Below are positions 9,276 through 18,508 of a stretch of DNA of 64,000 nt, piece after piece. Below the pieces are notes generated by a model. It had not been told where the DNA came from, ran no database searches, and saw nothing but the letters and a program-made list of their open reading frames with translations. The position numbers and the translations under genes are program-made. Within the stretch, counting starts at the first letter, position 1. Each line of letters begins with the position of its first letter. Source of the DNA: Haloferula rosea (GTDB taxonomy: Bacteria > Verrucomicrobiota > Verrucomicrobiia > Verrucomicrobiales > Akkermansiaceae); NCBI RefSeq assembly GCF_016595525.1, contig NZ_JAENII010000001.1, positions 372,001 through 436,000 on the forward strand. Direction: 5' to 3'.

Positions 9276-9524
9276 ATGAAGAAATATATGAATGTATTGT
9301 CCCTCGCCGCTTTTTCGATCGGAACTGGATTTGCCCTGACGGCGTGTGACGTCGACAAGGTCGAAGACGGTGAGATGCCGGAGGTGAAGGTCGAAGGTGA
9401 AGTGAAACTTCCGGACTACAACGTCGAAGGCCCCGAGGTCACGACAGGTACCAAGAAGGTCGAGGTCGAAGTGCCTACGGTTGATGTCGATCTGCCTGAC
9501 GAGGAGGACACTGCAGAAGAATAA
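9276..9524 (+). CDS. Small acidic lipoprotein
   Basis: An 82-aa protein with a lipoprotein signal peptide (Lys-Lys start, hydrophobic core, lipobox LTAC with the cysteine at residue 25). The mature part is very acidic and built of alternating valine and charged residues (EVKVEGEVKLPDYNVEG, KKVEVEVPTVDVDLPDEEDT), which suggests an extended or beta-strand periplasmic chain anchored in a membrane. I recognise no family. A strong terminator follows 31 bp after the stop, which supports this being a real single-gene transcript. Confidence 0.75.
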   Translation: MKKYMNVLSLAAFSIGTGFALTACDVDKVEDGEMPEVKVEGEVKLPDYNVEGPEVTTGTKKVEVEVPTVDVDLPDEEDTAEE

Positions 9525-9555
9525 AGTTACCCGAACTTCTCGTATCTGAACCGCC

Positions 9556-9583
9556 AAGGGGCTCCCGTTTTCGGGAGCCCCTT
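9556..9583 (+). terminator. Rho-independent-type terminator after the small lipoprotein gene
   Basis: A perfect 12-bp stem (AAGGGGCTCCCG paired with CGGGAGCCCCTT) closes on a TTTT loop and is followed by TTGCCTTGTTG. It lies 31 bp downstream of the lipoprotein stop. Confidence 0.85.
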
Positions 9584-9894
9584 TGCCTTGTTGGGGAGGA
9601 GGCTCAAGGGAAGCGGTCGCCATGAACCTCGCCCATGGGGAAGGGGCTGGGCACAATGTAATGGAGCCCTTCTTGGATTCGAGCGCAGCCCTCGAAGTGG
9701 CCGCCCGAGGCTTGGGATCAAGGTAGGTCCGGATGTCGCGAACGAGGGGAATGCAGCAATGATTCAGCCCCCCCACTTAAAGCCAGTGGCGGTCACGGGC
9801 CATGTCAGGGGAAGCAACCATGCTTGAGCCAGACCGTCGTCCACTTCGGAGCGCGTCCTGAATTGCGTTCAGGAGATTGGGGGGTCCCTAAGCG
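9584..9894. other. Intergenic stretch, no gene seen
   Basis: About 310 bases between the terminator and the 3' end of the AI-2E family gene. Frames on either strand look random, and no RNA gene or repeat was recognised. Confidence 0.5.
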
Positions 9895-11109
9895 TCACAA
9901 GGTGATGACGCGCTCCACCTTGCGTAGCGAGGGAACGCGGGAGCAGAGGATTCTGAAGGCCATCAACAGGGGGAGGCTGATCAACATGCCGGCCAGTCCC
10001 CAGATGGCGGCCCACGCGAGGACCCACAGGAAGATGACCACCGGATTGATGTCAAATCGCTGTCCGATGACAGCAGGAGTGATGATGTTTCCTTCCAGGG
10101 CGGACAATCCCATGTAGATGCAGCCGGCAGTGATTGCCGTGCCTGCTGATGCGGTTTCAAGCGCCGCGATCAGCGCGATCAGAATCGAGCCGATGAGGGC
10201 CCCTGCATAGGGAATGAAATTCAGGATGGCCGCCATGCATCCCCAAAGGAGAACGTTGGGAAGACCGAGCAGCCAGAGCCCAAGGGCGATACCCGCGCCG
10301 AGCATGATATTGATCGTCGTGATCGTGAACAGGTAGCCGGAAACGTCTGAATGAACCTGATCGAAGATCTTGGATGCGGTCGACTCGGAGCTGAACTTCT
10401 CGGCCATCCGCTGTCCGTAGGCGAGAAGGAAGAAGAGGAGGACCAGCGTTGATAGAAGGTATGAACCGAAGTCCTGAAGACCGGCGTAGACGATTCCGAC
10501 CGGGTCCTGTTGGATTTCAACTTCGACAGGTGCGGCCTTCGGCTTGGGAACCGGTTTCGGAGCTACCCGCTCCACGTGGTTCAATGGAACCGGTGTGATG
10601 CCGATGGGGGCGGCCTGTCCCTCGGGTGGGACGCTGGTGCCCTTGCCTTTGCTGCCGGAGAGGTCCTTCACTTCATTTGCCAGGTCGGAGATCTCTCCAT
10701 GGATCTTCTGGATGGGCGCAAACAGCTCGCCGATCTGATCCTTGACCGAGTCTTTGCGGAGTTCCTGGACGTAGAATGTGGTGGGGCCTGAGAGATAGTA
10801 TCCCGCAGCAAGGGCTGCGGAGGAGAGTCCGAGGACGACCGCAAGGGCGGTGAGGATGCGGGGCAGGTGGAGGCGTTCCGACAGGAGCCGTGCCACCGGC
10901 TGAAGCACCAGGGTGATCAGTAAAGCGAGGATGGCAGGTAAAAGAACGGGTCGGGTAAACCTGAGGAACCCGACGAGGAGAATGAGGAAGATGCCGCCGA
11001 CGAAGAAGGTATTCCATTGCTTCCGCCGCTGGGCTCTGCGGCGAAGTCGTGCGAGCCCGGAGGCCGAGAGGCCTCCGGGGTCATTCGCCGGCTCAGTCGA
11101 GGTCCTCAT
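9895..11109 (-). CDS. AI-2E/PerM family membrane transporter
   Basis: This 404-aa polytopic protein starts with a basic cytoplasmic tail. Paired helices follow (TFFVGGIFLILLVGFLRF, LLPAILALLITLVLQPVARLL, ALAVVLGLSSAALAAGYYL), then a long soluble loop (about residues 115-210, Lys/Pro-rich), and a C-terminal group of helices with the family-typical GCMAAILNFIPYAGALIGSI segment. PF01594 proteins (PerM, YdiK, TqsA) are exporters or ion antiporters; the substrate cannot be told from sequence and quorum signalling should not be assumed. Its ATG overlaps the stop of the preceding gene (11106-11516) by four bases, so the two are translationally coupled. Confidence 0.88.
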   Translation of the reverse strand: MRTSTEPANDPGGLSASGLARLRRRAQRRKQWNTFFVGGIFLILLVGFLRFTRPVLLPAILALLITLVLQPVARLLSERLHLPRILTALAVVLGLSSAALAAGYYLSGPTTFYVQELRKDSVKDQIGELFAPIQKIHGEISDLANEVKDLSGSKGKGTSVPPEGQAAPIGITPVPLNHVERVAPKPVPKPKAAPVEVEIQQDPVGIVYAGLQDFGSYLLSTLVLLFFLLAYGQRMAEKFSSESTASKIFDQVHSDVSGYLFTITTINIMLGAGIALGLWLLGLPNVLLWGCMAAILNFIPYAGALIGSILIALIAALETASAGTAITAGCIYMGLSALEGNIITPAVIGQRFDINPVVIFLWVLAWAAIWGLAGMLISLPLLMAFRILCSRVPSLRKVERVITL

Positions 11110-11516
11110 TTCGAGGAGTAGAGCTTCCTTGCGATGAGGAACCCGAGGCCGAACAGGATGCCGGCGGTGGCTTTCGGGTGGCGCTTGGCCACGCGAGTCA
11201 GGTCGTCACCCATGGATGAGGAATTATGGGACTGGAGGTAGTCCGACGTTTCACGGAGCCGCTGCTGTGCGGTTTCGAACGCTGGAGCCACTTTCTGCTC
11301 GTAGCCTTGTTCGATGAAGGCGCGGGCGGCGTCGGACTTGTCGGCAACTGTCGACAGGGCGGCGCCGATCTTGGTCGAGTTCTCGTTCACCACGGCCTTG
11401 CCCTTGGCTTTCGCCTTTTCTGCAAGCTGGCTGACCTCGTCGAGGATCTGCATGCGCCTCGGCTTGCGGGTGTCCGTCGATTGATGGCTTTGTGGATCTT
11501 GTTCTGTGCGATTCAT
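11106..11516 (-). CDS. DUF883/YqjD-like membrane-anchored protein
   Basis: A predicted 136-aa protein with a hydrophilic, helix-forming body (ILDEVSQLAEKAKAKGKAVV ... FETAQQRLRETSDYLQSH) and one glycine-containing C-terminal hydrophobic segment, HPKATAGILFGLGFLIARKL. This is the layout of ElaB/YqjD/DUF883 proteins, which sit in the inner membrane by a tail anchor and accumulate in stationary phase, where YqjD binds ribosomes. Similarity is by architecture only. The ATG at 11516 is preferred over the open frame from 11573. It is the first gene of a coupled pair with the AI-2E family transporter. Confidence 0.68.
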   Translation of the reverse strand: MNRTEQDPQSHQSTDTRKPRRMQILDEVSQLAEKAKAKGKAVVNENSTKIGAALSTVADKSDAARAFIEQGYEQKVAPAFETAQQRLRETSDYLQSHNSSSMGDDLTRVAKRHPKATAGILFGLGFLIARKLYSSK

Positions 11517-11689
11517 GGCAGTGGATTCTTCGCAGTTTCCGAGCCAGAAGTGTATCGGGCGCGATCCACGCAATCAGGCTTCAGAGGGAGGTTGCCTGGT
11601 GGATCTGAGCTCATTCTGAGGGGCGAACTGCATTTGGGTGTTGCAAGTTGCACCCTCCGTCCGGTGTCGGAGCTTCCCGAATGGGTGAC

Positions 11690-12160
11690 TCATCGTACGG
11701 TTTTCCGGAGCGCCTGCTCGATCGAGTTGAGCGCATCCAGTTGGTTCATGATGTGTTTCCCTTGCCTGCGGATCGTCGCCGCGATGGATTCCGGCAGGTC
11801 CGGGGTTTCGAGCGCGGTTTTGTAGTCGAGAATTGCAGTACGTTCACCGCGGCGGCATTCCTCGATCAGGGCGATGTCATTCTCGTTGGAGAGAGCCGTC
11901 TTGATCTTCATGAAAGGCTTGTGAGCCTTGCTGGCGAGGCTTCTTCCCGGTTCGGGTTTGATGGAAAGCTCATCGAGATGCTGTCGCCATACCTGCCGGA
12001 ATCTCCAGCGCTGGTGCGAGTTTTCCTCGAAGAAATCCCGCAGTGCTGGATTCAGTGTGGCTTCGGCGGCGACGAGGTAACCGTGTTCCGCATCGTGTGC
12101 ACGGGTGAGGAGTTGATTGAGCGTACCGGCGAGTGTTTTGGTCAGTGTTGAATTGGACAT
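11690..12160 (-). CDS. DUF2383/PA2169-like four-helix bundle protein
   Basis: The 156-aa product begins MSNSTLTKTLAGTLNQLLTR, then has AHDAEHGYLVAAEATLNPAL and a series of amphipathic helices rich in Glu, His and Arg (EENSHQRWRFRQVWRQHLDE, ECRRGERTAILDYKTALE). This matches the PA2169/DUF2383 family, ferritin-like four-helix bundles found in stress-gene clusters; the conserved Glu and His residues might bind metal. AAAGAGAA just upstream of the ATG at 12160 is a good ribosome-binding site and fixes the start over the longer frame to 12295. It lies between an LysR regulator and the YqjD-like gene on the same strand. Confidence 0.78.
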   Translation of the reverse strand: MSNSTLTKTLAGTLNQLLTRAHDAEHGYLVAAEATLNPALRDFFEENSHQRWRFRQVWRQHLDELSIKPEPGRSLASKAHKPFMKIKTALSNENDIALIEECRRGERTAILDYKTALETPDLPESIAATIRRQGKHIMNQLDALNSIEQALRKTVR

Positions 12161-12291
12161 AACGGGTTCTCTTTTGCAGAAGGTGTTCCAATGACTCCGG
12201 ATGGCAAAGAAGCGCTTGCCAGTGGAGACTCGAGCCGGGTCGCCCGGCGTGAGGCGTGCATGATGTTGCAGGGTATTCCGGGTAGGGGGCA

Positions 12292-13170
12292 TCACGCACC
12301 CGACGGTGCCAAGCGCTCAAGGGCCCTCATTGTTTCTTCCGTCGGATCCTTCTTGTTGAAGAGGGCGTAGAGCTTGGATTCGCTGTTCTTGAGTTCGCCG
12401 ATGACGACGAGATTCTCGCTCTTCTGTTCGTCCAGGACCGTCCTTGGAAGCACGCCGATTCCGAGGCCTCGCGCCACTGCGTTATGGACGATGTACACGT
12501 CGTCCGCCTCAGCGGTGATCTGCGGGTCAATGCTGTGCTGGGAAAGGAAGGTGTCGATCTGCCAGCGGTAGGAACTTTGATCAGTGTAGTGGATGAAGGG
12601 CTTGCGGTGGAGCAGTTGGTGGAGTTCCCCTTCGAGACCTTGCAGGAAGCCGGTGGATGCGACAAAGACGAGGTCGATGTCGGTGACCACCTTCCAGTCG
12701 ACTCCCTTCTCCTTGGCTTGGGCGGGTAAGGTGTCCGAGATGAGGATATCCAGCCCGGAGCTGACGAGTTCGTGAAGAAGGAAGCGGTTGTCGCCGTTGC
12801 GAACCTTGACGAGGATTTCCGGCTCCTCGAACAGTTCGACAAGGCGGTCGGATGCCGCCGATCTGGCGGCAGAGGTCACGATGCCGATTTCCAGTCTCAC
12901 CTTGGCCGGTTCATCATCGGAACGGAAGGTCTCCGCGAGCCGGTCGGCGGTTTCGAAGATGGTCTGGGTGTATTCGAGGGCGCGTTGGCCATGGTGGTTG
13001 AGTTGGAGGGCGCCCGCATGTCGATCGAAGAACTTGACGCCGAAATGTTCTTCGAGGCGTTTCAGTTGCTCACTGATCGTAGGCTGGCTGAGATTGAGCC
13101 TTTTCGAGGCTCTTGCGATGGTTCCCTCTTGGGCGACCACGTGAAAATAGTAGAGATGATTGTAGTTCAT
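12292..13170 (-). CDS. LysR-family regulator, NhaR-like
   Basis: The 292-aa protein has an N-terminal winged helix-turn-helix (residues 1-60, MNYNHLYYFHVVAQEGTIAR ... LSQPTISEQLKRLEEHFGVK) and a substrate-binding effector domain with the typical LVFVAST and VARGLGIGVLPR segments. The opening NYNHLYYFHVVAQEG is characteristic of the NhaR branch, which in E. coli responds to Na+ and alkaline pH; in other bacteria NhaR-like genes sit beside DUF2383 and phytochrome genes. It is divergent from the heme oxygenase gene across about 200 bp, so it may control that pair, the stress genes downstream of it, or itself. The effector is unknown. Confidence 0.88.
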   Translation of the reverse strand: MNYNHLYYFHVVAQEGTIARASKRLNLSQPTISEQLKRLEEHFGVKFFDRHAGALQLNHHGQRALEYTQTIFETADRLAETFRSDDEPAKVRLEIGIVTSAARSAASDRLVELFEEPEILVKVRNGDNRFLLHELVSSGLDILISDTLPAQAKEKGVDWKVVTDIDLVFVASTGFLQGLEGELHQLLHRKPFIHYTDQSSYRWQIDTFLSQHSIDPQITAEADDVYIVHNAVARGLGIGVLPRTVLDEQKSENLVVIGELKNSESKLYALFNKKDPTEETMRALERLAPSGA

Positions 13171-13369
13171 GGGATGGAGAGTTCACTGCGTTTCGCAATG
13201 CAGCGGTCCCTTTTGGTCTAGCAGAATGCATACCCGCAGCTGTTCTCAACGGGTCCAAGGGATTTCCCGGGTCTTCGGTCAAAGCGAATTGCAACTTCGA
13301 AAAGAAGTAATTGCAAAAAGCATGGTTCAGTTGCTTGAGTTCGGGATCAAAATTCTGCCCCAAAATCTG

Positions 13370-13954
13370 ATGTTCGGTTCGATTGAGGTCCCGCTTGGCC
13401 GTTTGCTGCGTGCGGCGACGGCCGACGCCCACCGCAGACTGGATGAGCAGCTTTCGGTCGAGGCCATCACGAGATCCGTCAGTTGTTGCCATGACTACCT
13501 TGCTCGGCATGCGGATGCCCTTCGTGAAGTTGATGGGCAGCTCGACTGGGCAAGCATTGGAGCTCTGGAGTTGCCGGATCTTTCGGCACGTCGTGCGCGC
13601 TACGCACTCCTGCTCGATTCGGAGATGAATGCACCGGAGCCCTCTGCGTGCGCCCGACCGAGCCTCTCGACTGCCGGGATGGTTGGGGCGCTGTATGTGC
13701 TCGAGGGGAGTGTGCACGGCGGTCGCGAGATCCTGAAGGCGCTGAATGCGCGGTTTCCAAATTTGGGACCCGAGTCGACGTCGTACCTCGCTGGCTTTGG
13801 GGAGGAGACCGCCGTGATGTGGCGGAGCTTCCTGAACTGGCTTGATACGCTTGATTTTGATGCGGCGGGGAAGGAGGAAGCGAGTGACGCGGCACGCATG
13901 GTGTTCGGGGTGTTCACCCGTCATCTAGGACTGACTACCGAAGCGACGGCGTGA
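13370..13954 (+). CDS. bphO: Biliverdin-forming heme oxygenase (BphO)
   Basis: About 194 aa, the usual size of bacterial heme oxygenases. Key features are LLRAATADAHRRLDEQL with the presumed heme-ligating His21, and GALYVLEGSVHGGREI, corresponding to the conserved distal-helix GxxYVLEGSxLGG region. It opens heme to biliverdin, CO and iron, and biliverdin is the chromophore of the bacteriophytochrome encoded next. The stop overlaps the next start (GTG at 13951, ATG at 13954), so the pair is translationally coupled. The frame is open back to 13169, but the upstream residues look non-coding; ATG at 13370 fits the domain start, with ATG at 13322 as alternative. Confidence 0.88.
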   Translation: MFGSIEVPLGRLLRAATADAHRRLDEQLSVEAITRSVSCCHDYLARHADALREVDGQLDWASIGALELPDLSARRARYALLLDSEMNAPEPSACARPSLSTAGMVGALYVLEGSVHGGREILKALNARFPNLGPESTSYLAGFGEETAVMWRSFLNWLDTLDFDAAGKEEASDAARMVFGVFTRHLGLTTEATA

Positions 13955-16185
13955 TGAATGATAACGATGCTCTCATCGATCGGTGTGCATCCGAGCCGAT
14001 CGCAACACCGGGGCTTGTGCAAAGCCATGGGTTCCTGTTTGTGGTTTCGGCGAAGACGCTGGAGATCGAACAGGTTTCGACGAACATCCTGCAGCTCTTC
14101 GGTTGTTCTCCGGACGAGGTGATTGGAAAGCCTCTTCCGGATCTGTTGGAAGAGAGCAGTCGTCACTATGCGGGGGAAGTCATTCGGCGCGCGGCCTACA
14201 CTTACATCAACCCCTTCAGCATGACGGTCATGGACTCGGCCGGCAGGACGGTCACGTGCAATGCGATCGCGCATTCCATCGATGATGAGTCAACGATTCT
14301 CGAGTTGGAACCGGTCGCTCTCGATAAGCAGCGGGAACGGGGGTTGGACGGGTACTTCCAGATGGTGGAGACCTCGCTGGCATCGACGTCGGAGCTGGAT
14401 TCGGTGGTCGAGATCGCCGCCACGATGGCGGATCAGGTGAAGGAGTTCACCGGGTTTGATCGTGTGATGGTTTATCGGTTTGCACCGGATCTTCATGGAG
14501 AGGTAATCGGTGAAGCGTTGGAGCCCGGAATGGAGCCCTTTTTGAATCTGCACTATCCGGCTTCGGACATTCCGGCCCAGGCCCGGGCATTGTACCTAAA
14601 GAATCTGGTGAGGTTGCTCTACGATGTCGATGCGGACACGGTCGGCCTTCATCCGGTCCAGCACCCTCGCTATCCCGCCGGCCTGCCGATGGGAAAAGCA
14701 GTGCTGCGCAGCCTTTCGCCGGTGCACTTGCAATATCTTCGCAACATGGGTGTATGCTCCACTCTCACCATCTCCCTGATTGTGGATGGAGCACTCTGGG
14801 GGTTGATCGCCTGCCATCATCGGGAACCCCATTTCGTGCCCTATGAGGTCAGGGCGACGTCATCATTCTACGGCGTCATGATGTCAGCCCAACTCGCCAG
14901 AGCGGAACGGATGAATCGCGAGAAGGCCGTGGGCGCGGCTCATCGGGGGGTCGCCCAGTTGCTGCAGCGGCTCGATGAACGGAAGAGTCTGGGGGGGCAG
15001 ATTGTTGGGGAGCTGGTGGGTCTGTGTCGCTTGTTCGAGGCGGATGGCTGTGCGTTTGTCGAAGACGGGGCTGTCTCGGCGTATGGAGCGTGTCCGGAGG
15101 ATGCATTGGTCACCGAGGTGGTGGCCGGGCTCTCGAAGCGGGAGCCTGAAAGGGTGTTGGTCACCGCCGCGTCCTTTGAGGAGGTCCCGGAGATGAAAGG
15201 GTCGGTTGGAGAAGGGGCGGGCCTCGTGGCCATCCCATTTGCGACCGATACGTGGTTGCTTCTTTTCAAGACGGAACAGTCGCAGTCCGTGATCTGGGGA
15301 GGGGACCCATCCGACAAGGTCGCCGTCGATTCCACAGGCCAACTGACTCCCCGTGCCAGCTTCGCCCAGTGGAAGCAGGAGATATCCGGCCAGTCGCTCC
15401 CATGGCCGGTGCACACGGATCAGGTCGTTGATGAACTGATGAGTGGACTCTCTGGGTTTCTCGTTGCGAATACCCGCTATTTGGAAGGCTTGAATGAAGA
15501 ATTGGAGCAGTTCGCGGGGGTCATTGCCCATGAAGTGAAATCCCAGCTTCAATCGCCGACCATGGCCCTTGCGATGCTGAGGGAGGTCGAAGCCGTTAGG
15601 TCAGACCGGACTCTTTTCGAGATGGCAACAATCGGTTCGGATGCTCTCGAGACGCTCTCGGAATTCACCACCGAGATGCTCAACTTTTCGAGAATCAATG
15701 ATCCGGACGACGAGCAGGAGGATGTTGATGTCGAGGGGCTCGTCCATGGTCTGGTCCAACAGATCGAGCAATCCATGCCGGGGCGCAACCAGCGGATCAA
15801 GTTCAAGGTCCATGAGATTCCACGCATCAAGGTATCCCGGCATGTCCTGAGACATCTGCTCTCGAATCTGATCAGGAACGCGGTGATTCATGGCCCAAAG
15901 GAGCATCCGCGCGAACTCTTGGTCGAGATCGGCTGCGAGGAATCGGATGGTCCTCTCGTGCTGTTCGTAAGGGACAATGGGCGGGGGATTTCAGAGGAAT
16001 CCCACGCCCGCATCTTCGACTACTTCTACCGTGGTCATGGTGCCCGCAAGCGCCAAGGCACCGGGATTGGTCTCGGCTTCGTACGGAAGCTTCTGGATCG
16101 GAACGGAGGGAGGATCTGGGTGGAATCGGTACCTGATCAGGGTGCGACATTTCGCTTCATCCTGAATCAGGAGCCTGGCGTGTGA
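13951..16185 (+). CDS. bphP: Bacteriophytochrome sensor histidine kinase (BphP)
   Basis: The 744-aa protein shows the full PAS-GAF-PHY-kinase order. Near the N-terminus C12 in CASEPIATPGLVQSHG is the biliverdin-attachment cysteine and lies in the expected EPIxxPG context. The GAF domain has PASDIPAQAR, and the PHY tongue has PRASF (about residue 470). The kinase begins with an unusual H-box, H527 in IAHEVKSQLQSP (HEVKSQL rather than HDLRNPL), followed by the N-box NLIRNAVIHG and the G-boxes DNGRGIS and GTGIGLGFV. It should sense red/far-red light and autophosphorylate. No response regulator is adjacent; the orphan receiver at 4309-4908 is a candidate partner by proximity only. GTG at 13951 or ATG at 13954 may be the start. 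Confidence 0.95.
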   Translation: MMNDNDALIDRCASEPIATPGLVQSHGFLFVVSAKTLEIEQVSTNILQLFGCSPDEVIGKPLPDLLEESSRHYAGEVIRRAAYTYINPFSMTVMDSAGRTVTCNAIAHSIDDESTILELEPVALDKQRERGLDGYFQMVETSLASTSELDSVVEIAATMADQVKEFTGFDRVMVYRFAPDLHGEVIGEALEPGMEPFLNLHYPASDIPAQARALYLKNLVRLLYDVDADTVGLHPVQHPRYPAGLPMGKAVLRSLSPVHLQYLRNMGVCSTLTISLIVDGALWGLIACHHREPHFVPYEVRATSSFYGVMMSAQLARAERMNREKAVGAAHRGVAQLLQRLDERKSLGGQIVGELVGLCRLFEADGCAFVEDGAVSAYGACPEDALVTEVVAGLSKREPERVLVTAASFEEVPEMKGSVGEGAGLVAIPFATDTWLLLFKTEQSQSVIWGGDPSDKVAVDSTGQLTPRASFAQWKQEISGQSLPWPVHTDQVVDELMSGLSGFLVANTRYLEGLNEELEQFAGVIAHEVKSQLQSPTMALAMLREVEAVRSDRTLFEMATIGSDALETLSEFTTEMLNFSRINDPDDEQEDVDVEGLVHGLVQQIEQSMPGRNQRIKFKVHEIPRIKVSRHVLRHLLSNLIRNAVIHGPKEHPRELLVEIGCEESDGPLVLFVRDNGRGISEESHARIFDYFYRGHGARKRQGTGIGLGFVRKLLDRNGGRIWVESVPDQGATFRFILNQEPGV

Positions 16186-16212
16186 ATGGGGTGAGCCCAC
16201 ATACTCGCTTTT

Positions 16213-16842
16213 TCAGCGCACGATCCTGACAGGGGTCCCGATAGGGGCGTGTTCGAAAAGGATGGCGGCCATTGCCCTGGGCATGCGGATGCATCCGTGC
16301 GAGGCGGGGAGTCCTGGATTGGGAATGGGACCTGCGTGCATGCCGATGCCGGAGGAGGTCAGGCGCATCCAGTATGGCATGGCAGCCCCCACGTATTTGC
16401 CGCCGGGAGGAACGCTGTCGCGCCGTGTGTCTGCATCGGCTGTCACCACAGCTCCCGAGGCATCGTATATCTTTCCGTAGAGGTTGGATCGCTTGTCGGC
16501 CGTCTTTTCGGTGATGGTGAAACGGCCTCGGGGTGTGCGATGGCCTTTCCGGCCGGTGGCGACCCGGGACTTGCCGACGGTGATGCTCCCTCGTTTGAAC
16601 CAAGCCGTCTGTTCGCTGAGATCGATGGTAACGGAAAGAGGGCCATCGCCGGGCTCATCGTTCCAGAAGGAGAAGCCTGATTCGGAGCGGTAGTCAGCCT
16701 CGCTGTCCAGTTCCCGTTGAAGCAATGGATCCTCGTCTCGATCCGATCCCTGATACACTGAGCAACTTGTGAGAAGCGCTGCCGCCGAACAGATCACGAA
16801 CGCGCAGAAAGCAGGCTTTGGCAGAATGGACATGCATCTCAA
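16213..16842 (-). CDS. L,D-transpeptidase lipoprotein (YkuD domain)
   Basis: The 209-aa protein has a lipoprotein signal (hydrophobic core, lipobox LTSC) and a C-terminal YkuD catalytic domain. The active-site block is GMHAGPIPNPGLPASHGCIR, with the nucleophile C184 in SHGCIRM and the upstream histidine in MHAG. Such enzymes make 3-3 peptidoglycan cross-links or attach proteins to the wall in the periplasm. The conserved TGRKGHRTPRGRFTI stretch before it is typical of the family. It converges with bphP, 27 bp apart. An ATG at 16833 is an equally good start. Confidence 0.92.
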   Translation of the reverse strand: MRCMSILPKPAFCAFVICSAAALLTSCSVYQGSDRDEDPLLQRELDSEADYRSESGFSFWNDEPGDGPLSVTIDLSEQTAWFKRGSITVGKSRVATGRKGHRTPRGRFTITEKTADKRSNLYGKIYDASGAVVTADADTRRDSVPPGGKYVGAAMPYWMRLTSSGIGMHAGPIPNPGLPASHGCIRMPRAMAAILFEHAPIGTPVRIVR

Positions 16843-17136
16843 TCAGCATGGGGTGTTCCACATCAGGAAATGGGTGATGCACGGATGGGTTCAGCGCTCC
16901 GAAAATCCCATCCCTTCCGGCGGTTGCAGCATTGCCCCATTCGGGAAATGGGCCTTTGTTTCCCGTGGAAAAGTGCACTCACTCCATGCAGTCCGGTGGG
17001 CCTGCCTCCTCCGAGGATATAGTTCATTCGATGGCTCAAGACGCCAAGGATCCTCGATCGGAATCGCATCAAATTTCTGGGACGCAGCTCGATCCGTGCA
17101 ATTCTCTCATGCTGATCGTTGCGATTTGCAGCGTAA
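16843..17136. other. Intergenic stretch upstream of the L,D-transpeptidase gene
   Basis: About 294 bases between two minus-strand genes. It should hold the promoter of the L,D-transpeptidase gene. A short CCCATT/AATGGG hairpin near 16936-16952 is visible but has no minus-strand T tract. No gene was recognised. Confidence 0.4.
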
Positions 17137-18231
17137 TCAGGGCTGCGGAGCAATCTCAGTGTGATCTGAAATCAGGCCGAACTGACACGCTTGATCCGCC
17201 GCCTCGGATCCGTCGTTGGAAAACGAGACCGGGATGTCATGGGCCTCACACGATTCAAGAAGAAGGCGCACCTCTTCATCGCGTTGGTGGTCGGAGACAT
17301 CACGGATGAAGATGGCGTCCACGCGGTCGGGGAAGTCATTGACCACCTTGAGGTAAATCTCGGGATCCTTCTCGCCGCTGTCGCCAAGTAGGACTACCGA
17401 AGCATCGGGATGGTCACCCAGAAGCCGGAGAATCGAATCCAGTTTGTGGGATGAGTGACTTGGTTTTAGAATCTTGGTTGGATCAATTCCCCAATCGGTC
17501 ATGAAGAGGGGGCCTTCGGGAACCTCACGAAGAGTCAACAGCTCGGTGATGAAGTCATGCAGATTCCATGGAGAGCTGGTCACGTAGAAGATGGGGTGAT
17601 CCTCATCACCGGATCGCCCGGCCTTCAGTTTCCGGTAGAAATCTCCGACGCCTGGGAAGATGCGTCGCGTATGGATATTCTCAAAGAGCGTGGTCTTGAG
17701 AAGCGTAGGGAGGCTGGTGGCACCCGATTCAACGACGGTGTCATCAATGTCGCTGACGATGATTCGACGGACCGGAACCCTTGGCGAAATCACATGACCC
17801 GTGGTGGCAGGTCCGATGGCTTGATCCGTCTTCGGATCAACGACGAAGGCTGCATAGGATAGCCGGGAGGCGGATGACTCGATCGCGTGTCTTGCGTCGA
17901 AGGTGACCGTGAAGAACCCTTCGTCATCACAGGTCGTCGTGAATCGATGACCCAAGAACTCTCCGGCGACCGACGCATGAGGGATTTCGCTGGTAAAGAA
18001 GCGTCGTGCGATGTCCCGGAAGTTGGAGATTCTGGAATCTTCCTCGCTGGTAACGCGAGCTCTCTGGATCCTCTGGACGCGCCCCCGGATGATGACCTGT
18101 GCGTTGGTGACGTATCCGAGGTAATGATGGACCACGGCGCGGTGATCGGCGACCCGATCCGGCCTTGTCCGGGCGATGGCCTTCTCTGCCTTGTTGAGGA
18201 AGTTGGCCAGCATGTTGGTCTCGGTGGTCAT
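17137..18231 (-). CDS. App1-family phosphatidate phosphatase-like protein (DUF2183)
   Basis: About 364 aa with the App1 catalytic domain. The HAD-type nucleophile motif is DIDDT (D161, D163) in RRIIVSDIDDTVVESG, followed by the family-typical PIFYVTSSPWNLHDFITEL, GPLFMTDWG and VVLLGDSGEKDPEIY blocks. In yeast, App1 dephosphorylates phosphatidic acid and diacylglycerol pyrophosphate; the bacterial proteins are predicted lipid phosphatases. The N-terminal half (YLGYVTNAQVIIRGRVQR, a beta-rich segment) is also found in family members. The frame is open to 18330, but the first 33 residues look unconserved, so ATG at 18231 is preferred; ATG at 18213 is possible. It fits the membrane-lipid theme of the island. 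Confidence 0.85.
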   Translation of the reverse strand: MTTETNMLANFLNKAEKAIARTRPDRVADHRAVVHHYLGYVTNAQVIIRGRVQRIQRARVTSEEDSRISNFRDIARRFFTSEIPHASVAGEFLGHRFTTTCDDEGFFTVTFDARHAIESSASRLSYAAFVVDPKTDQAIGPATTGHVISPRVPVRRIIVSDIDDTVVESGATSLPTLLKTTLFENIHTRRIFPGVGDFYRKLKAGRSGDEDHPIFYVTSSPWNLHDFITELLTLREVPEGPLFMTDWGIDPTKILKPSHSSHKLDSILRLLGDHPDASVVLLGDSGEKDPEIYLKVVNDFPDRVDAIFIRDVSDHQRDEEVRLLLESCEAHDIPVSFSNDGSEAADQACQFGLISDHTEIAPQP

Positions 18232-18508
18232 GAACCTGTGGCGGATGGGAGAGGGAGCGAGGTAGTGGTTGAAGATGGCAGATGAACGAACTGTCGAGCG
18301 CAGTACGCGAGAAGACAATCGATTCGTCATCTCGTCCTCGCAAAGATCATTTCAGGGTATTGGACGCCGATCAGACCTTATGAATTCATGCCAAATGCCA
18401 GATGGATGGGTGGGCTGGGTCATATTTCCGAGGTCAGCGAGGACCCGCGAAGTGATGGCGGGTTTGAACGTCCATCGTCTGGAGGGCCTTAGCGCTTGGC
18501 AAATGAAA

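Noticed and set aside
9895-11109. AI-2 quorum-sensing transporter as a literal function
   Set aside because: The family name is historical; members include exporters and antiporters, and no quorum-sensing genes are nearby.
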